Below, one piece after another: positions 7,039 through 13,622 of a stretch of DNA of 13,847 nucleotides. The stretch's first letter is position 1. Every line of letters starts with the position of its first letter. The stretch lies in the NCBI GenBank assembly GCA_050258235.1, contig JBLMYK010000013.1, forward strand, positions 1 to 13,847, read 5' to 3'. The position numbers were made by a program, and so were the translations under genes. The notes under the pieces are model-generated. The model saw only the letters and a list, made by a program, of their open reading frames with translations, searched no databases and was not told the DNA's origin. The DNA is from JAKOQB01 sp050258235. Lineage in GTDB: Bacteria; Pseudomonadota; Gammaproteobacteria; Burkholderiales; Burkholderiaceae_F.

Positions 7039-7941
7039 ATGACGGCCGCAGAAGAACTCGACCAGATCGACCGTATCCACGACGACGAGCCGGCACAGGC
7101 CGCCGTCCGGCTGCGCGCGCTCGATGTCGCCGCGCTGCCGCCCGACCACGCGCCGCTCGCGGCTTTTCTTTTCAACCATGTGCTGGGAGAGAAGCTCGGC
7201 GACTGGAACGGCGCGGCACAGCGCATCGATCAGTTGCGCAGCCGGATCGCCGAGCCTCCGCCCGGCGTAATGGTTCACGCAGCCGTTGCCGACGAGCTCG
7301 CCGGCCGCGGCACGTCGCCGGCGCGCGCGGCCGTGGTTGCCGCAAGCACCGAGGCGGTCGCATCCTGCGCGATCGGGCTGCGCCGGCTCGGCTTCACGCA
7401 GGAGAGCATGGACACGGCGCAGTTCGCCGCGTCGCTGCGCGACCTGGCGCACAGCACTGCGGCGCTCGAGACGGGCACCCCGTTCGATACGCAGTTGGCG
7501 GCGGGATTGAACAATGCGACGTCGCGCCTGCTCGACATCTGTTCGGACGGCCGCGATCCGGTCGTGCGCGACGCGTTGCGGACCGGCGCGGAGCAGGCGT
7601 TGCGCCTGTGGCAGTCGGCCGGCAACTGGGTCAGCCACGAGCGAGCGCTGTATCTGGTGGCGCTGGTGGCCAACCGCATCGGCGCGCACGATCAGGCTCG
7701 CGATGCCGCACGCCAGGCGCTGGCGGTGATCGCCGAAAACGGAGCCGAGGACGTGGACCGGGCGTTCCTGCTGCTGCAACTGGCCGGCGCGCAGCGGTCG
7801 CTCGGCGACGAAGGCGCAAGCCGCGCTGCGCACGACGAGGCGCGCGCGATTGCCGCCGGCTGGAACGACCGGTCGCTGAACGACTGGTTCGATGCCGAGG
7901 AGGCGAAGCTGTTCGGCACATCCGGCGTTGGGAGCGAATGA
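7039..7941 (+). CDS. Uncharacterised helical-repeat (TPR-like) protein between yggS and proC
   Basis: A 300-residue, alanine-rich and mostly alpha-helical protein that I do not recognise. No signal peptide, membrane segment or catalytic motif is visible. Two stretches look like TPR helix pairs: residues 201-231 (ERALYLVALVANRIG, then ARDAARQALAV) and 240-273 (DRAFLLLQLAGAQRSLGDE, then AAHDEARAI). An open frame continues upstream into yggS, but ATG 7039 is preferred because AGGAG lies 7 bases before it and the upstream part is a shadow of yggS. It starts 28 bases after yggS, and its TGA overlaps the proC start, so co-expression and translational coupling with proC are likely. A cytosolic scaffold or adaptor role is a guess from the fold only. 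Confidence 0.8.
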   Translation: MTAAEELDQIDRIHDDEPAQAAVRLRALDVAALPPDHAPLAAFLFNHVLGEKLGDWNGAAQRIDQLRSRIAEPPPGVMVHAAVADELAGRGTSPARAAVVAASTEAVASCAIGLRRLGFTQESMDTAQFAASLRDLAHSTAALETGTPFDTQLAAGLNNATSRLLDICSDGRDPVVRDALRTGAEQALRLWQSAGNWVSHERALYLVALVANRIGAHDQARDAARQALAVIAENGAEDVDRAFLLLQLAGAQRSLGDEGASRAAHDEARAIAAGWNDRSLNDWFDAEEAKLFGTSGVGSE

Positions 7942-8750
7942 TGCGGATCTGTTTCGTGGGCGGCGGCAACATGGCAGCCGCACTGATCGGCGGACTGCTG
8001 CGCGCGGGCACGCCGCGGCCCGACATCCGCGCGATCGAGGTCGACGCGGCGCGGCGCGATCATCTGCAGCGTGAGCTCGGCGTGGCGGCGCTGCCCGCGC
8101 CCGATGCTTCCGTCGCCGGCGTCGATGTGATCGTGCTCGCGGTCAAACCGCAGCAGATGCGCGATGCCTGCCGTGCACTGCAGCCGTTCGTGCGTGCACA
8201 GCTCGTGCTGTCGATCGCCGCCGGTATCCGCGCGCGCGACCTGGCGCGCTGGCTGAACACGCAGTGCGTCGTGCGCGCGATGCCGAACACGCCCGCGCTG
8301 GTCGGCAAGGGCATCTCCGGCGCGGCCGCGACTGCCGGCGTGAGCGACGCGCAGCGGCAGATGGCGGAATCCATCCTGCACGCGGCAGGAAGCGTGGTCT
8401 GGGTCGCGGACGACGGCCAGCTCGACGCGGTGACTGCGCTGTCGGGCAGCGGCCCGGCCTACGTGTTCTATTTCATCGAAGCCCTGATCGATGCCGCGCG
8501 CGCGATGGGCTTCGACGCTGCGCAGGCGCGCCAGTTCGCGGTCGAGACGGTCACCGGCGCCGCGCATCTGGCCGCCGCATCGGCAGACCCGCTGGAGACG
8601 CTGCGCGCCCGGGTGACCTCCAAGGGCGGGACGACCGCCGCGGCGATCGCCCGCATGGAGGCGGACGGGCTCAAGCAGCGCATCGTCGACGCGGTGCTGG
8701 CAGCACGCAAGCGCGCTGCCGAGCTGGGCGACGAGTTCGGGCGCGACTGA
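7941..8750 (+). CDS. proC: Pyrroline-5-carboxylate reductase
   Basis: ProC reduces 1-pyrroline-5-carboxylate to proline with NAD(P)H in the cytosol. The 269-residue protein has the expected length. It opens with a Rossmann dinucleotide site ICFVGGGNMAAALIGGL (3-19). Then come MPNTPALVGKG (114-124), the dimer-domain signature LSGSGPAYVF (168-177) and VTSKGGTTAAA (225-235), a slight variant of the usual VTSPGGTT. Two adjacent ATGs exist at 7938 and 7941. The second is better spaced from the GGAG at 7931-7934, and its A is the last base of the upstream TGA, giving tight coupling. The preceding enzyme gene, proA, lies at the left edge of the window. A yggT homologue, often found after proC, is absent; ubiA follows convergently. 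Confidence 0.96.
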   Translation: MRICFVGGGNMAAALIGGLLRAGTPRPDIRAIEVDAARRDHLQRELGVAALPAPDASVAGVDVIVLAVKPQQMRDACRALQPFVRAQLVLSIAAGIRARDLARWLNTQCVVRAMPNTPALVGKGISGAAATAGVSDAQRQMAESILHAAGSVVWVADDGQLDAVTALSGSGPAYVFYFIEALIDAARAMGFDAAQARQFAVETVTGAAHLAAASADPLETLRARVTSKGGTTAAAIARMEADGLKQRIVDAVLAARKRAAELGDEFGRD

Positions 8751-8754
8751 TCGT

Positions 8755-8775
8755 CGCTGCGCAGCGCTAGCGCAG
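8755..8775. terminator. Possible shared terminator hairpin between proC and ubiA
   Basis: The two convergent stop codons are only 16 bases apart. A perfect 12-base palindrome CGCTGCGCAGCG (8755-8766) fills most of this gap. An alternative stem pairs CTGCGC (8757-8762) with GCGCAG (8770-8775). Neither strand has a T-tract after the stem, so if this terminates transcription it is not a classical intrinsic terminator. Confidence 0.3.
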
Positions 8776-9630
8776 TGCGTAGTCCGCCGCCACTCCGATG
8801 AAGATCGCCAGGCCGAACCACTGGTTGTGGCGGAACGCGCGGAAGCAGTCGTCGCGCCCGCGGCCGCGGATCAGCCGGTAGTGGTAGATCGCGCAGCCCA
8901 GCGCGGTGACCCAGCCTAGAAGAAAGGGCACGCCGAACTTGGCCGAGTAGCCGACGACGAGCAGCAACGACAGGCACACCGCGTAGCACGCCATCACCGC
9001 CGCCACGTCGGCGCGCCCGAACAGGATGGCGGACGACCGCACGCCGATGCGGATGTCGTCGTCGCGGTCGACCATCGCGTACTCGGTGTCGTACGCGACG
9101 ACCCAGAACAGGTTGGCCGTGAACAGCCACCACCCGATCGGCGTCACTTCGCCCAGCACCGCGGCGAAAGCCATCGGAATGCCGAATGAGAACGCGATCG
9201 CCAGATAGGCCTGCGGCAGCGGGAAGAAACGCTTGAACAGCGGGTAGCTCGACGCCACCACCACGCCCACCACCGCGAGCGCGAAGGACAGCACGTTCAG
9301 CGGGATCAGCAGCAGCGCAGCCGCCAGTGTCAGCACCAGCGCCACCAGCAGCGCCTCGGCCGGGGAAACCTTGCCGCTCGCCACCACGCGGTCGGCGGTG
9401 CGCTTCACGTGGCCGTCGAAGTCGCGGTCGACCACGTCGTTGACCGCGCATCCGGCCGATCGCATCAGCAGGGTACCGGTCAGGAAGATCGCCAGGTGCA
9501 GCGCGCTCGGCCAGCCGTCGGACGCGATCCACAATGCGGTCAGTGTCGGCCACAGCAGCAGCAGCGTCCCGATCGGCTTGTCGAGCCGGGTCAGACGCAC
9601 GTACAGGGTCAGTCTTTCGCGCAGCGCCAT
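8767..9630 (-). CDS. ubiA: 4-hydroxybenzoate polyprenyltransferase
   Basis: UbiA attaches the polyprenyl chain to 4-hydroxybenzoate in the inner membrane, the first membrane step of ubiquinone synthesis. The 287-residue protein has the family length. It shows both Mg-diphosphate-binding aspartate motifs, NDVVDRDFD (64-72) and DTEYAMVDRDDD (181-192), and an N-terminus RLTRLDKPIGTLLLLWPTL typical of proteobacterial UbiA. Hydrophobic segments fill most of the chain, consistent with about eight or nine helices. The frame stays open 127 codons further upstream, but that extension is a shadow of the HIT gene, so ATG 9630 is chosen. No strong ribosome binding site is visible there. It follows the HIT gene by 130 bases on the same strand. 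ubiC is not adjacent. Confidence 0.95.
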   Translation of the reverse strand: MALRERLTLYVRLTRLDKPIGTLLLLWPTLTALWIASDGWPSALHLAIFLTGTLLMRSAGCAVNDVVDRDFDGHVKRTADRVVASGKVSPAEALLVALVLTLAAALLLIPLNVLSFALAVVGVVVASSYPLFKRFFPLPQAYLAIAFSFGIPMAFAAVLGEVTPIGWWLFTANLFWVVAYDTEYAMVDRDDDIRIGVRSSAILFGRADVAAVMACYAVCLSLLLVVGYSAKFGVPFLLGWVTALGCAIYHYRLIRGRGRDDCFRAFRHNQWFGLAIFIGVAADYALR

Positions 9631-9760
9631 CGTTGCGGCGGGCAGCAGGCCGTAATTGAGGCACCGAATCCTGACGAGCCAGGAATCCGGCGCGGGGCTA
9701 TCGTAACAGTCGATCGGAGGCAAAGCGCATCGATCGACATCGAGGCCGCAGATCGGTCCG
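9631..9760. other. Spacer between the HIT gene and ubiA
   Basis: A 130-base gap between two genes on the same strand. It contains no ORF that resembles a protein, and I recognise no promoter or terminator. The ubiA frame runs through it without a stop, so a longer ubiA N-terminus cannot be fully excluded. Confidence 0.4.
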
Positions 9761-10165
9761 CTACACGCGGATCCGCGCGGCGAGCGCGCGCAACTCCTCG
9801 ATCGGCGGATTCTTGCGCGGCCAGGTGAGCGCCACCCCGTCGTCGGGGTGGCGCGGCAGCACGTGCAGGTGCAGATGCGGAACCGTCTGCCAACCGGCCG
9901 GGCGATTCGCCTGCAGGATCGTGATGCCGGCCGGCCGGAATTCCTGTTCGACCGCCTTCGCCACCCGATGGGCAACGACGAACAACGCGGCCGCGGTGGC
10001 CTCGTCCGCATCGAGCAGAGTCTCGAACGGTTGCACGGTCGCGACGATCACATGGCCGGGATTCACCTGCCCGGCATCCATGAACGCGAACACACGCGCG
10101 TCCTCGTAGACCTTCGCGCACGGCAGCTCGTTCTTCAGCAGTTTCTCGAACACGGTCTGACCCAT
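9761..10165 (-). CDS. HIT-family hydrolase (HINT / dinucleoside polyphosphate hydrolase type)
   Basis: A 134-residue cytosolic protein with the histidine-triad signature PHLHLHVLPR (96-105; H97, H99, H101). The family hydrolyses purine nucleotide phosphoramidates or dinucleoside polyphosphates through a nucleotidyl-histidine intermediate. The N-terminal FEKLLKNELPCAKVYEDARV and the GHVIVATVQPFETL region fit the family. The N86 of ILQANRPAGWQTVPH is a usual active-site neighbour. The frame extends upstream to 10318, but ATG 10165 is preceded by AGAGGAG at 10173-10179 with 7 bases of spacing and gives the normal length. It is upstream of ubiA on the same strand. Its physiological substrate cannot be told from sequence. 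Confidence 0.92.
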   Translation of the reverse strand: MGQTVFEKLLKNELPCAKVYEDARVFAFMDAGQVNPGHVIVATVQPFETLLDADEATAAALFVVAHRVAKAVEQEFRPAGITILQANRPAGWQTVPHLHLHVLPRHPDDGVALTWPRKNPPIEELRALAARIRV

Positions 10166-10304
10166 GCGTGCGCTCCTCTGTAATGGCGTGCCGGCCAACG
10201 CCGGGACTCGCGCATCGCGCTGCGCCCGGCGGAAATGCCGCGCGACCCTACGCCGGCGCGGAAGCGCGGTCAATCTCGCGTGACTGCGCATCGATCCTGC
10301 CGGT

Positions 10305-10318
10305 TTGACCTGCATCAA
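10305..10318. promoter_or_regulatory. FNR/NNR (Dnr)-type binding site upstream of norB
   Basis: TTGAC-CTGC-ATCAA matches the consensus TTGAT-N4-ATCAA at nine of ten defined positions. In denitrifiers this box binds oxygen-sensing FNR or NO-sensing NNR/Dnr proteins of the CRP/FNR family. Its centre is about 108 bases before the norB ATG. If it works as a class II site at -41.5, transcription would begin near 10353, with TTAATT (10341-10346) as a weak -10 element. Which protein binds cannot be told; none is encoded in the window. Confidence 0.75.
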
Positions 10319-10330
10319 GCGAACACGGTA

Positions 10331-10353
10331 AAGCTGTATCTTAATTACCTCTT
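10331..10353. promoter_or_regulatory. NsrR operator (11-1-11 palindrome) at the norB promoter
   Basis: The left arm AAGCTGTATCT, one central base and the right arm AATTACCTCTT form an imperfect inverted repeat (7 of 11 positions pair). Against the NsrR pattern as I recall it, an inverted repeat of an AAGATGYATTT-like half site, it agrees at 18 of 22 positions. It covers the expected -10 and start region downstream of the FNR-type box, an ideal place for repression. nsrR is the third gene of the operon, supporting an autoregulated NO switch. The match was made by eye, without a scoring matrix. Confidence 0.7.
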
Positions 10354-10358
10354 TTATT

Positions 10359-10381
10359 AAGCGGCATATAGAATGCCTCTA
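10359..10381. promoter_or_regulatory. Second, weaker NsrR-like palindrome in the norB leader
   Basis: AGCGGCAT (10360-10367) and ATGCCTCT (10373-10380) are inverted repeats with one mismatch, separated by 5 bases. In the same 23-base register as the first operator the stretch agrees with the NsrR pattern at about 16 of 22 positions. It starts 28 bases after the first operator. It could be a tandem NsrR site, a site for another dimeric regulator, or an RNA hairpin in the leader. Confidence 0.35.
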
Positions 10382-10419
10382 TTGAACGGTTCGAAGCAAC
10401 TCTGAAGAGGGGCACATCC

Positions 10420-12684
10420 ATGCAATCGACACGCAGACTCTGGGGCTGGCTGGCAGTCATCTGCCTGCTTTCGTTCGCCGCGCTCGGCTGGCTCGGGCGC
10501 GAAATCTATCTGGCCAAGCCGCCGATTCCGGCGGCGGTGGTCACGGTCGACGGGAAACGCGTGTTCTCCGGCGATCAGATCGAGTACGGCCAGCAGGCAT
10601 GGCGCATGGCCGGCGGCCAGCAGCTGGGCACGGTCTGGGGCCACGGCAGTTACGTGGCACCCGACTGGTCCGCGGACTGGCTGCACCGGGAGGCGGTGGC
10701 ATTGCGAGAACTCCTCGCGCGCAAGCTCTATCGCGCGCCGTTCGACACGCTCGATGCCGGCGCAAAGGCGGCGGTCGACGCGCGCGTCAAGGGAGAAATG
10801 CGCCGCAATACCTTCGACCCGGCAACCAACACGGTGACGGTCTCGGACGAGCGCGCGGCTGCGATCGGTGAGGTGCAGGCGCACTACGAGGGCCTGTTCG
10901 GCAATTCCGCCTCTCTCGCGAAATTGCGCGAGCAGTATGCGATGACCGAGAACGCGCTGCCGGTCGCCAGCGACCGCGCCGCGCTGGCAGCGTTCTTCTT
11001 CTGGTCCGCGTGGTCGGCGGCGACCGATCGCCCCGGCCAGCCCGGCCTCTCGTACACGAGCAACTGGCCGCACGAGCCGTTGGTGGGCAACACGCTGACC
11101 GCATCGAGCGCGATCTGGTCGATGGTCAGCATCATCCTGCTGATCGCGGGCATCGCCGCAATGATCTGGTTCCACACCGCACATCGCGATGCCGAGGACC
11201 CCACCCCGCCCAAGGCCGATCCGCTGTTCGGCGCCAGGGCGACCGCGTCGATGAAGGCGACGCGCAAGTATTTCTTCGTCGTGATCGCGCTGATCCTGAC
11301 GCAGATCGGCATGGGCGCGATCACCGCGCACTACGCGGTCGAAGGCCAGGCCTTCTTCGGCATACCGCTGGCCGAGGTTCTCCCGTATACGGTCAGCCGG
11401 ACGATCCACACGCAGTTCGGCGTGTTCTGGATCGCCACTGCGTGGCTCGCCACCGGCCTTTACATCGCGCCGCTGCTGTCGGGGCACGAACCGAAGCTGC
11501 AGAAGCTCGGCGTCGACGTGCTGTTCTGGGCGCTGCTGGCGATCGTCGTCGGCTCCACCGCGTTCGGCTGGCTCGGCACGCTGCAGCGCCAGGGCGCGGA
11601 CTTCTCGTTCTGGATCGGCAACCAGGGACTCGAATTCACCAGCATGGGCCGCGTGTGGCAGATCCTGCTGTTCATCGGCCTGATGTTCTGGCTGCTGCTG
11701 ATGGGACGTGCGCTGTGGCCGGCGCTGAAGCGTCCGTCCGAGACGCGCGGGCTGATCGCAATGGTCTTCCTGTCCGCGGCCTGCATCGGACTCTTCTATG
11801 CCACCTCGCTGACCTGGGGCCAGAAGACGCACTATGCGATGGTCGAGTACTGGCGCTGGTGGCTGGTGCACCTGTGGGTCGAGGGATTCTTCGAAGTGTT
11901 CGCCACCGCCGTCATCGCGCTGATCTTCACGCGGCTGGGCCTCGTGCGCGCGACCAGCGCGAACCGCGCCATCGTCGCCGAGACGATCGTGTTCCTGTTC
12001 GGCGGCATCCTCGGCACGCTGCACCACCTGTACTGGACCGGCACGCCGACCTCGGTGATCGCCGTCGGCGCGGTGTTCTCCGCGCTCGAAGTCGTTCCGC
12101 TCGCGCTGCTCGGCCTGGAAGGCTGGCAGACCTACAAGCGCAGCCGCGCCGCGCCCTGGGTCTCCGCGTACCGCTGGCCGATCCTGTTCTTCGTCGCGGT
12201 CGGCTTCTGGAACACCGTCGGCGCGGGCCTGCTCGGCTTCTCGATCAATCCGCCGGCATCGCTGTACTTCGTGCAGGGGCTGAACCTGACGCCCGCTCAC
12301 GGCCATGCGGCGCTGTTCGGCGTGTACGGCATGCTCGGCATCGGACTGCTGCTGTTCTGCCTGCGCGGGCTGTATCCGCAGAGCGAGCATTCGCAGAAGC
12401 TCTTGGCGCTGGCCTTCTGGGGCCTGAACATCGGACTCGCGATGATGGTGTTCATGTCGCTGGTGCCGGCCGGCATCTACCAGGCCGTCGCGGCGATCTC
12501 CGACGGGCTGTGGTACGCGCGCTCGGCCGACGTCATCCATTCGAAGGTCATGGAGACGCTGGTGTGGCTGCGCGTTCCCGGCGACATCGTGTTTGCCGCC
12601 GGCGGCGTGCTGCTCGCCGCGTACGCGTTCCGGCTGCTGTCCCGGCCGCCGCGCACCGTCTACGCAATGCAGGGTGCCGAGTGA
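10420..12684 (+). CDS. norB: Quinol-dependent nitric oxide reductase (qNOR), single subunit
   Basis: qNOR reduces two NO to N2O in the inner membrane with electrons from quinol. The 754-residue protein has the fused layout of qNOR: a first membrane helix (about 7-27), a periplasmic domain related to NorC (about 30-225) without a CxxCH heme motif, then a heme-copper-oxidase-like core. Likely metal ligands are all present. H330 (TIHTQFG) and H629 would bind low-spin heme b, and H627 (PAHGHA) heme b3. H484 (HLWVEG), H535 and H536 (LHHLYW) would bind non-heme iron. E488 and E557 match the conserved glutamates of the family. A GAAGAGGGG sequence precedes the ATG with suitable spacing. The promoter carries FNR-type and NsrR-type sites. 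Alone it can detoxify NO; no other denitrification enzyme is visible here. Confidence 0.96.
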   Translation: MQSTRRLWGWLAVICLLSFAALGWLGREIYLAKPPIPAAVVTVDGKRVFSGDQIEYGQQAWRMAGGQQLGTVWGHGSYVAPDWSADWLHREAVALRELLARKLYRAPFDTLDAGAKAAVDARVKGEMRRNTFDPATNTVTVSDERAAAIGEVQAHYEGLFGNSASLAKLREQYAMTENALPVASDRAALAAFFFWSAWSAATDRPGQPGLSYTSNWPHEPLVGNTLTASSAIWSMVSIILLIAGIAAMIWFHTAHRDAEDPTPPKADPLFGARATASMKATRKYFFVVIALILTQIGMGAITAHYAVEGQAFFGIPLAEVLPYTVSRTIHTQFGVFWIATAWLATGLYIAPLLSGHEPKLQKLGVDVLFWALLAIVVGSTAFGWLGTLQRQGADFSFWIGNQGLEFTSMGRVWQILLFIGLMFWLLLMGRALWPALKRPSETRGLIAMVFLSAACIGLFYATSLTWGQKTHYAMVEYWRWWLVHLWVEGFFEVFATAVIALIFTRLGLVRATSANRAIVAETIVFLFGGILGTLHHLYWTGTPTSVIAVGAVFSALEVVPLALLGLEGWQTYKRSRAAPWVSAYRWPILFFVAVGFWNTVGAGLLGFSINPPASLYFVQGLNLTPAHGHAALFGVYGMLGIGLLLFCLRGLYPQSEHSQKLLALAFWGLNIGLAMMVFMSLVPAGIYQAVAAISDGLWYARSADVIHSKVMETLVWLRVPGDIVFAAGGVLLAAYAFRLLSRPPRTVYAMQGAE

Positions 12685-12693
12685 TCGCCCGCT

Positions 12694-12713
12694 GGGCGGC
12701 CGGCCGGCCGCCC
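12694..12713 (+). terminator. Perfect 20-base palindrome after norB, possible attenuator
   Basis: GGGCGGCCGG is followed directly by its reverse complement CCGGCCGCCC, starting 9 bases after the norB stop, and then by TTTA. As RNA it would fold into a strong GC hairpin. The T-run is short, so partial termination or protection of the norB mRNA 3' end is more likely than full termination, since two co-oriented genes follow. An alternative is a DNA site for a protein or a methyltransferase. Confidence 0.45.
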
Positions 12714-12738
12714 TTTACCATCCTGACCAGGAGACGAC

Positions 12739-12990
12739 ATGAACGAACTGAGACTGCTGAACAACGTGCACGGCTTCGACGCCCGCGGCGTGGCCAAACG
12801 CTTTCGCCACGCGGCGATCTTCGGCGCGCTGCAGAGCCTGAGTCCGGGCGAAGTGATGCGCTTCGTCAACGATCACGACCCGCTGCCGCTGCTGGCGCAG
12901 CTGAGCGAAGCCTTCGGCGACGCGCTCGAGATCCGCTACGTCAAGCGCGAGCCCGGCGAAATCGTGATCGACTTCGAAGTGGTCAAATAG
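12739..12990 (+). CDS. DUF2249 domain protein in the NO reductase operon
   Basis: A small 83-residue soluble protein of the DUF2249 group, which has a TusA-like alpha/beta fold. The diagnostic part is LSPGEVMRFVNDHDPLPLLAQL (residues about 34-55), followed by the strand-rich end EIRYVKREPGEIVIDFEVVK. There is no cysteine, so it cannot act as a TusA-type sulfur carrier; H47 and D48 of the NDHDP motif are the most conserved-looking residues. An AGGAG sequence stands shortly before the ATG. It lies 54 bases after norB and 4 bases before nsrR. Such genes are often found near NO and denitrification genes, so a role in NO stress, perhaps metal or heme handling, is plausible but not shown by this sequence. 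Confidence 0.8.
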   Translation: MNELRLLNNVHGFDARGVAKRFRHAAIFGALQSLSPGEVMRFVNDHDPLPLLAQLSEAFGDALEIRYVKREPGEIVIDFEVVK

Positions 12991-12994
12991 CGCA

Positions 12995-13429
12995 ATGCGC
13001 CTGACGACCTTCAGCGACTACAGCCTGCGCGTGCTGATCTACCTGGCCGCCGATCCCGATCGGCGGGCGACGATCGCCGAGATCGCGCGCGCATTCGACG
13101 TGTCGGAGAACCATCTGATGAAGGTCGCGCACTTTCTCGGCAAGGGAGGCTGGCTCAACAACGTGCGCGGCAAGGGCGGCGGACTCGAGCTGGCCAAGTC
13201 CCCTGAGAAGATCAACGTCGGCGACGTGATCCGGGCCGCCGAATCGAACGTGGTCGTCGAATGCTTCGATCGCGCGACCAATCGCTGCACGATCGCGCCG
13301 GTGTGCAGGCTGAAGGGCGCACTCGCCGAAGCGGCGGCCGCGTTCTACAAGGTGCTCGACGGCTACACGCTCGCCGACATCACCGACAACCGCAAGGCGC
13401 TCGCGCGGATCATGCTGGCCGTGCGCTGA
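12995..13429 (+). CDS. nsrR: NO-sensing Rrf2-family repressor NsrR
   Basis: A 144-residue winged-helix regulator with an Fe-S cluster that loses DNA binding when NO reacts with the cluster. The N-terminus MRLTTFSDYSLRVLIYLA and the recognition region VSENHLMKVAHFLGKGG, then VRGKGGG, are Rrf2/NsrR-like. The cluster cysteines are C90, C98 and C104 in VECFDRATNRCTIAPVCRLKGAL. Asp8 is present, the residue that provides the fourth ligand in the Streptomyces NsrR structure. The end YTLADITDNR is also NsrR-like and argues against IscR or RirA. It starts 4 bases after the DUF2249 gene without a clear ribosome binding site, so coupled translation is likely. It probably represses norB, and so itself, through the operator at 10331-10353. 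Confidence 0.92.
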   Translation: MRLTTFSDYSLRVLIYLAADPDRRATIAEIARAFDVSENHLMKVAHFLGKGGWLNNVRGKGGGLELAKSPEKINVGDVIRAAESNVVVECFDRATNRCTIAPVCRLKGALAEAAAAFYKVLDGYTLADITDNRKALARIMLAVR

Positions 13430-13469
13430 GCGCGCCGCCGTTTGTTTCCGTCCGACATTGCGCGCCTTA

Positions 13470-13487
13470 AATTCGGCGCGCCGAATT
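13470..13487. repeat. Hairpin of repeat unit A (perfect 18-base palindrome)
   Basis: AATTCGGCG is followed by its exact reverse complement CGCCGAATT. It occupies the same unit position as the hairpin in unit B. The pair A13471:T13486 corresponds to C13581:G13596 in unit B, a compensated change. No T-tract follows on either strand. Confidence 0.7.
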
Positions 13488-13515
13488 CAGCCTGCAGCGA
13501 AGGGCCGCGTGCGAA

Positions 13516-13551
13516 TCACCTTGCGTGGGCGCGCAGCATCCACGCGATCTT
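13516..13551 (-). pseudogene. Fossil copy of the dps 3' end (last 11 codons and stop)
   Basis: Read on -, this segment encodes KIAWMLRAHAR followed by TGA. The true dps ends KSAWMLRAFARS followed by TAA exactly 110 bases to the right. Nothing Dps-like precedes it: the frame closes at an upstream TAA within the hairpin of unit B. The copy has diverged (Ile for Ser, His for Phe, an earlier stop), but its core TGGATGCTGCGCGCC is unchanged. It could be the scar of a tandem duplication or of replacement of one dps allele by another. Confidence 0.6.
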
Positions 13552-13554
13552 TTG
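13523..13554 (+). terminator. Candidate terminator downstream of nsrR
   Basis: GCGTGG (13523-13528) pairs with CCACGC (13540-13545) around an 11-base loop, followed by GATCTTTTG. On + this stem and T-rich tail would suit the 3' end of the norB operon transcript, about 95 bases after the nsrR stop. The stem is short and coincides with the fossil dps codons, so the call is weak. Confidence 0.35.
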
Positions 13555-13577
13555 TTTCCGGCCGGCGCTGCGCGCCT

Positions 13578-13599
13578 TAACTTCGGCGCACCGAAGTTA
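13578..13599. repeat. Hairpin of repeat unit B (9-bp stem, CGCA loop)
   Basis: TAACTTCGG and CCGAAGTTA form a perfect 9-bp stem with a 4-base loop. It lies 23 bases beyond the dps stop codon, so it may mark the 3' end of the dps mRNA. There is no adjacent T-tract in either direction; it may act as an RNA-stabilising structure, a factor-dependent end or a DNA site. Confidence 0.6.
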
Positions 13600-13622
13600 G
13601 CCTCCAACGAAAAACCGCCTGA

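Noticed and set aside
9631..10011. N-terminal extension of ubiA by 127 codons
   Set aside because: The extension mostly overlaps the HIT gene in another frame and has shadow composition; UbiA proteins normally begin near the MALRERL site.
10357..12540. A 727-codon open frame on - opposite norB
   Set aside because: norB is certain from its heme and iron ligands and its membrane pattern; the opposite frame has shadow-like Arg/Gln/Asp composition and no recognisable domain.
12739..12990. DUF2249 gene as a TusA sulfur carrier
   Set aside because: It has no cysteine at all, so the persulfide-carrying residue is missing.
11010..13004. A 664-codon + frame overlapping norB, the DUF2249 gene and the start of nsrR
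   Set aside because: It runs out of phase with three recognisable genes and shows Arg/Ala/His-rich shadow composition.
13571..13602. Resemblance of CTTAAC...GTTAGCC in the repeat to an integron attC site
   Set aside because: The GTTRRRY core is not matched, there are no L-box pairs and no integrase or cassette; unit A lacks the sequence.
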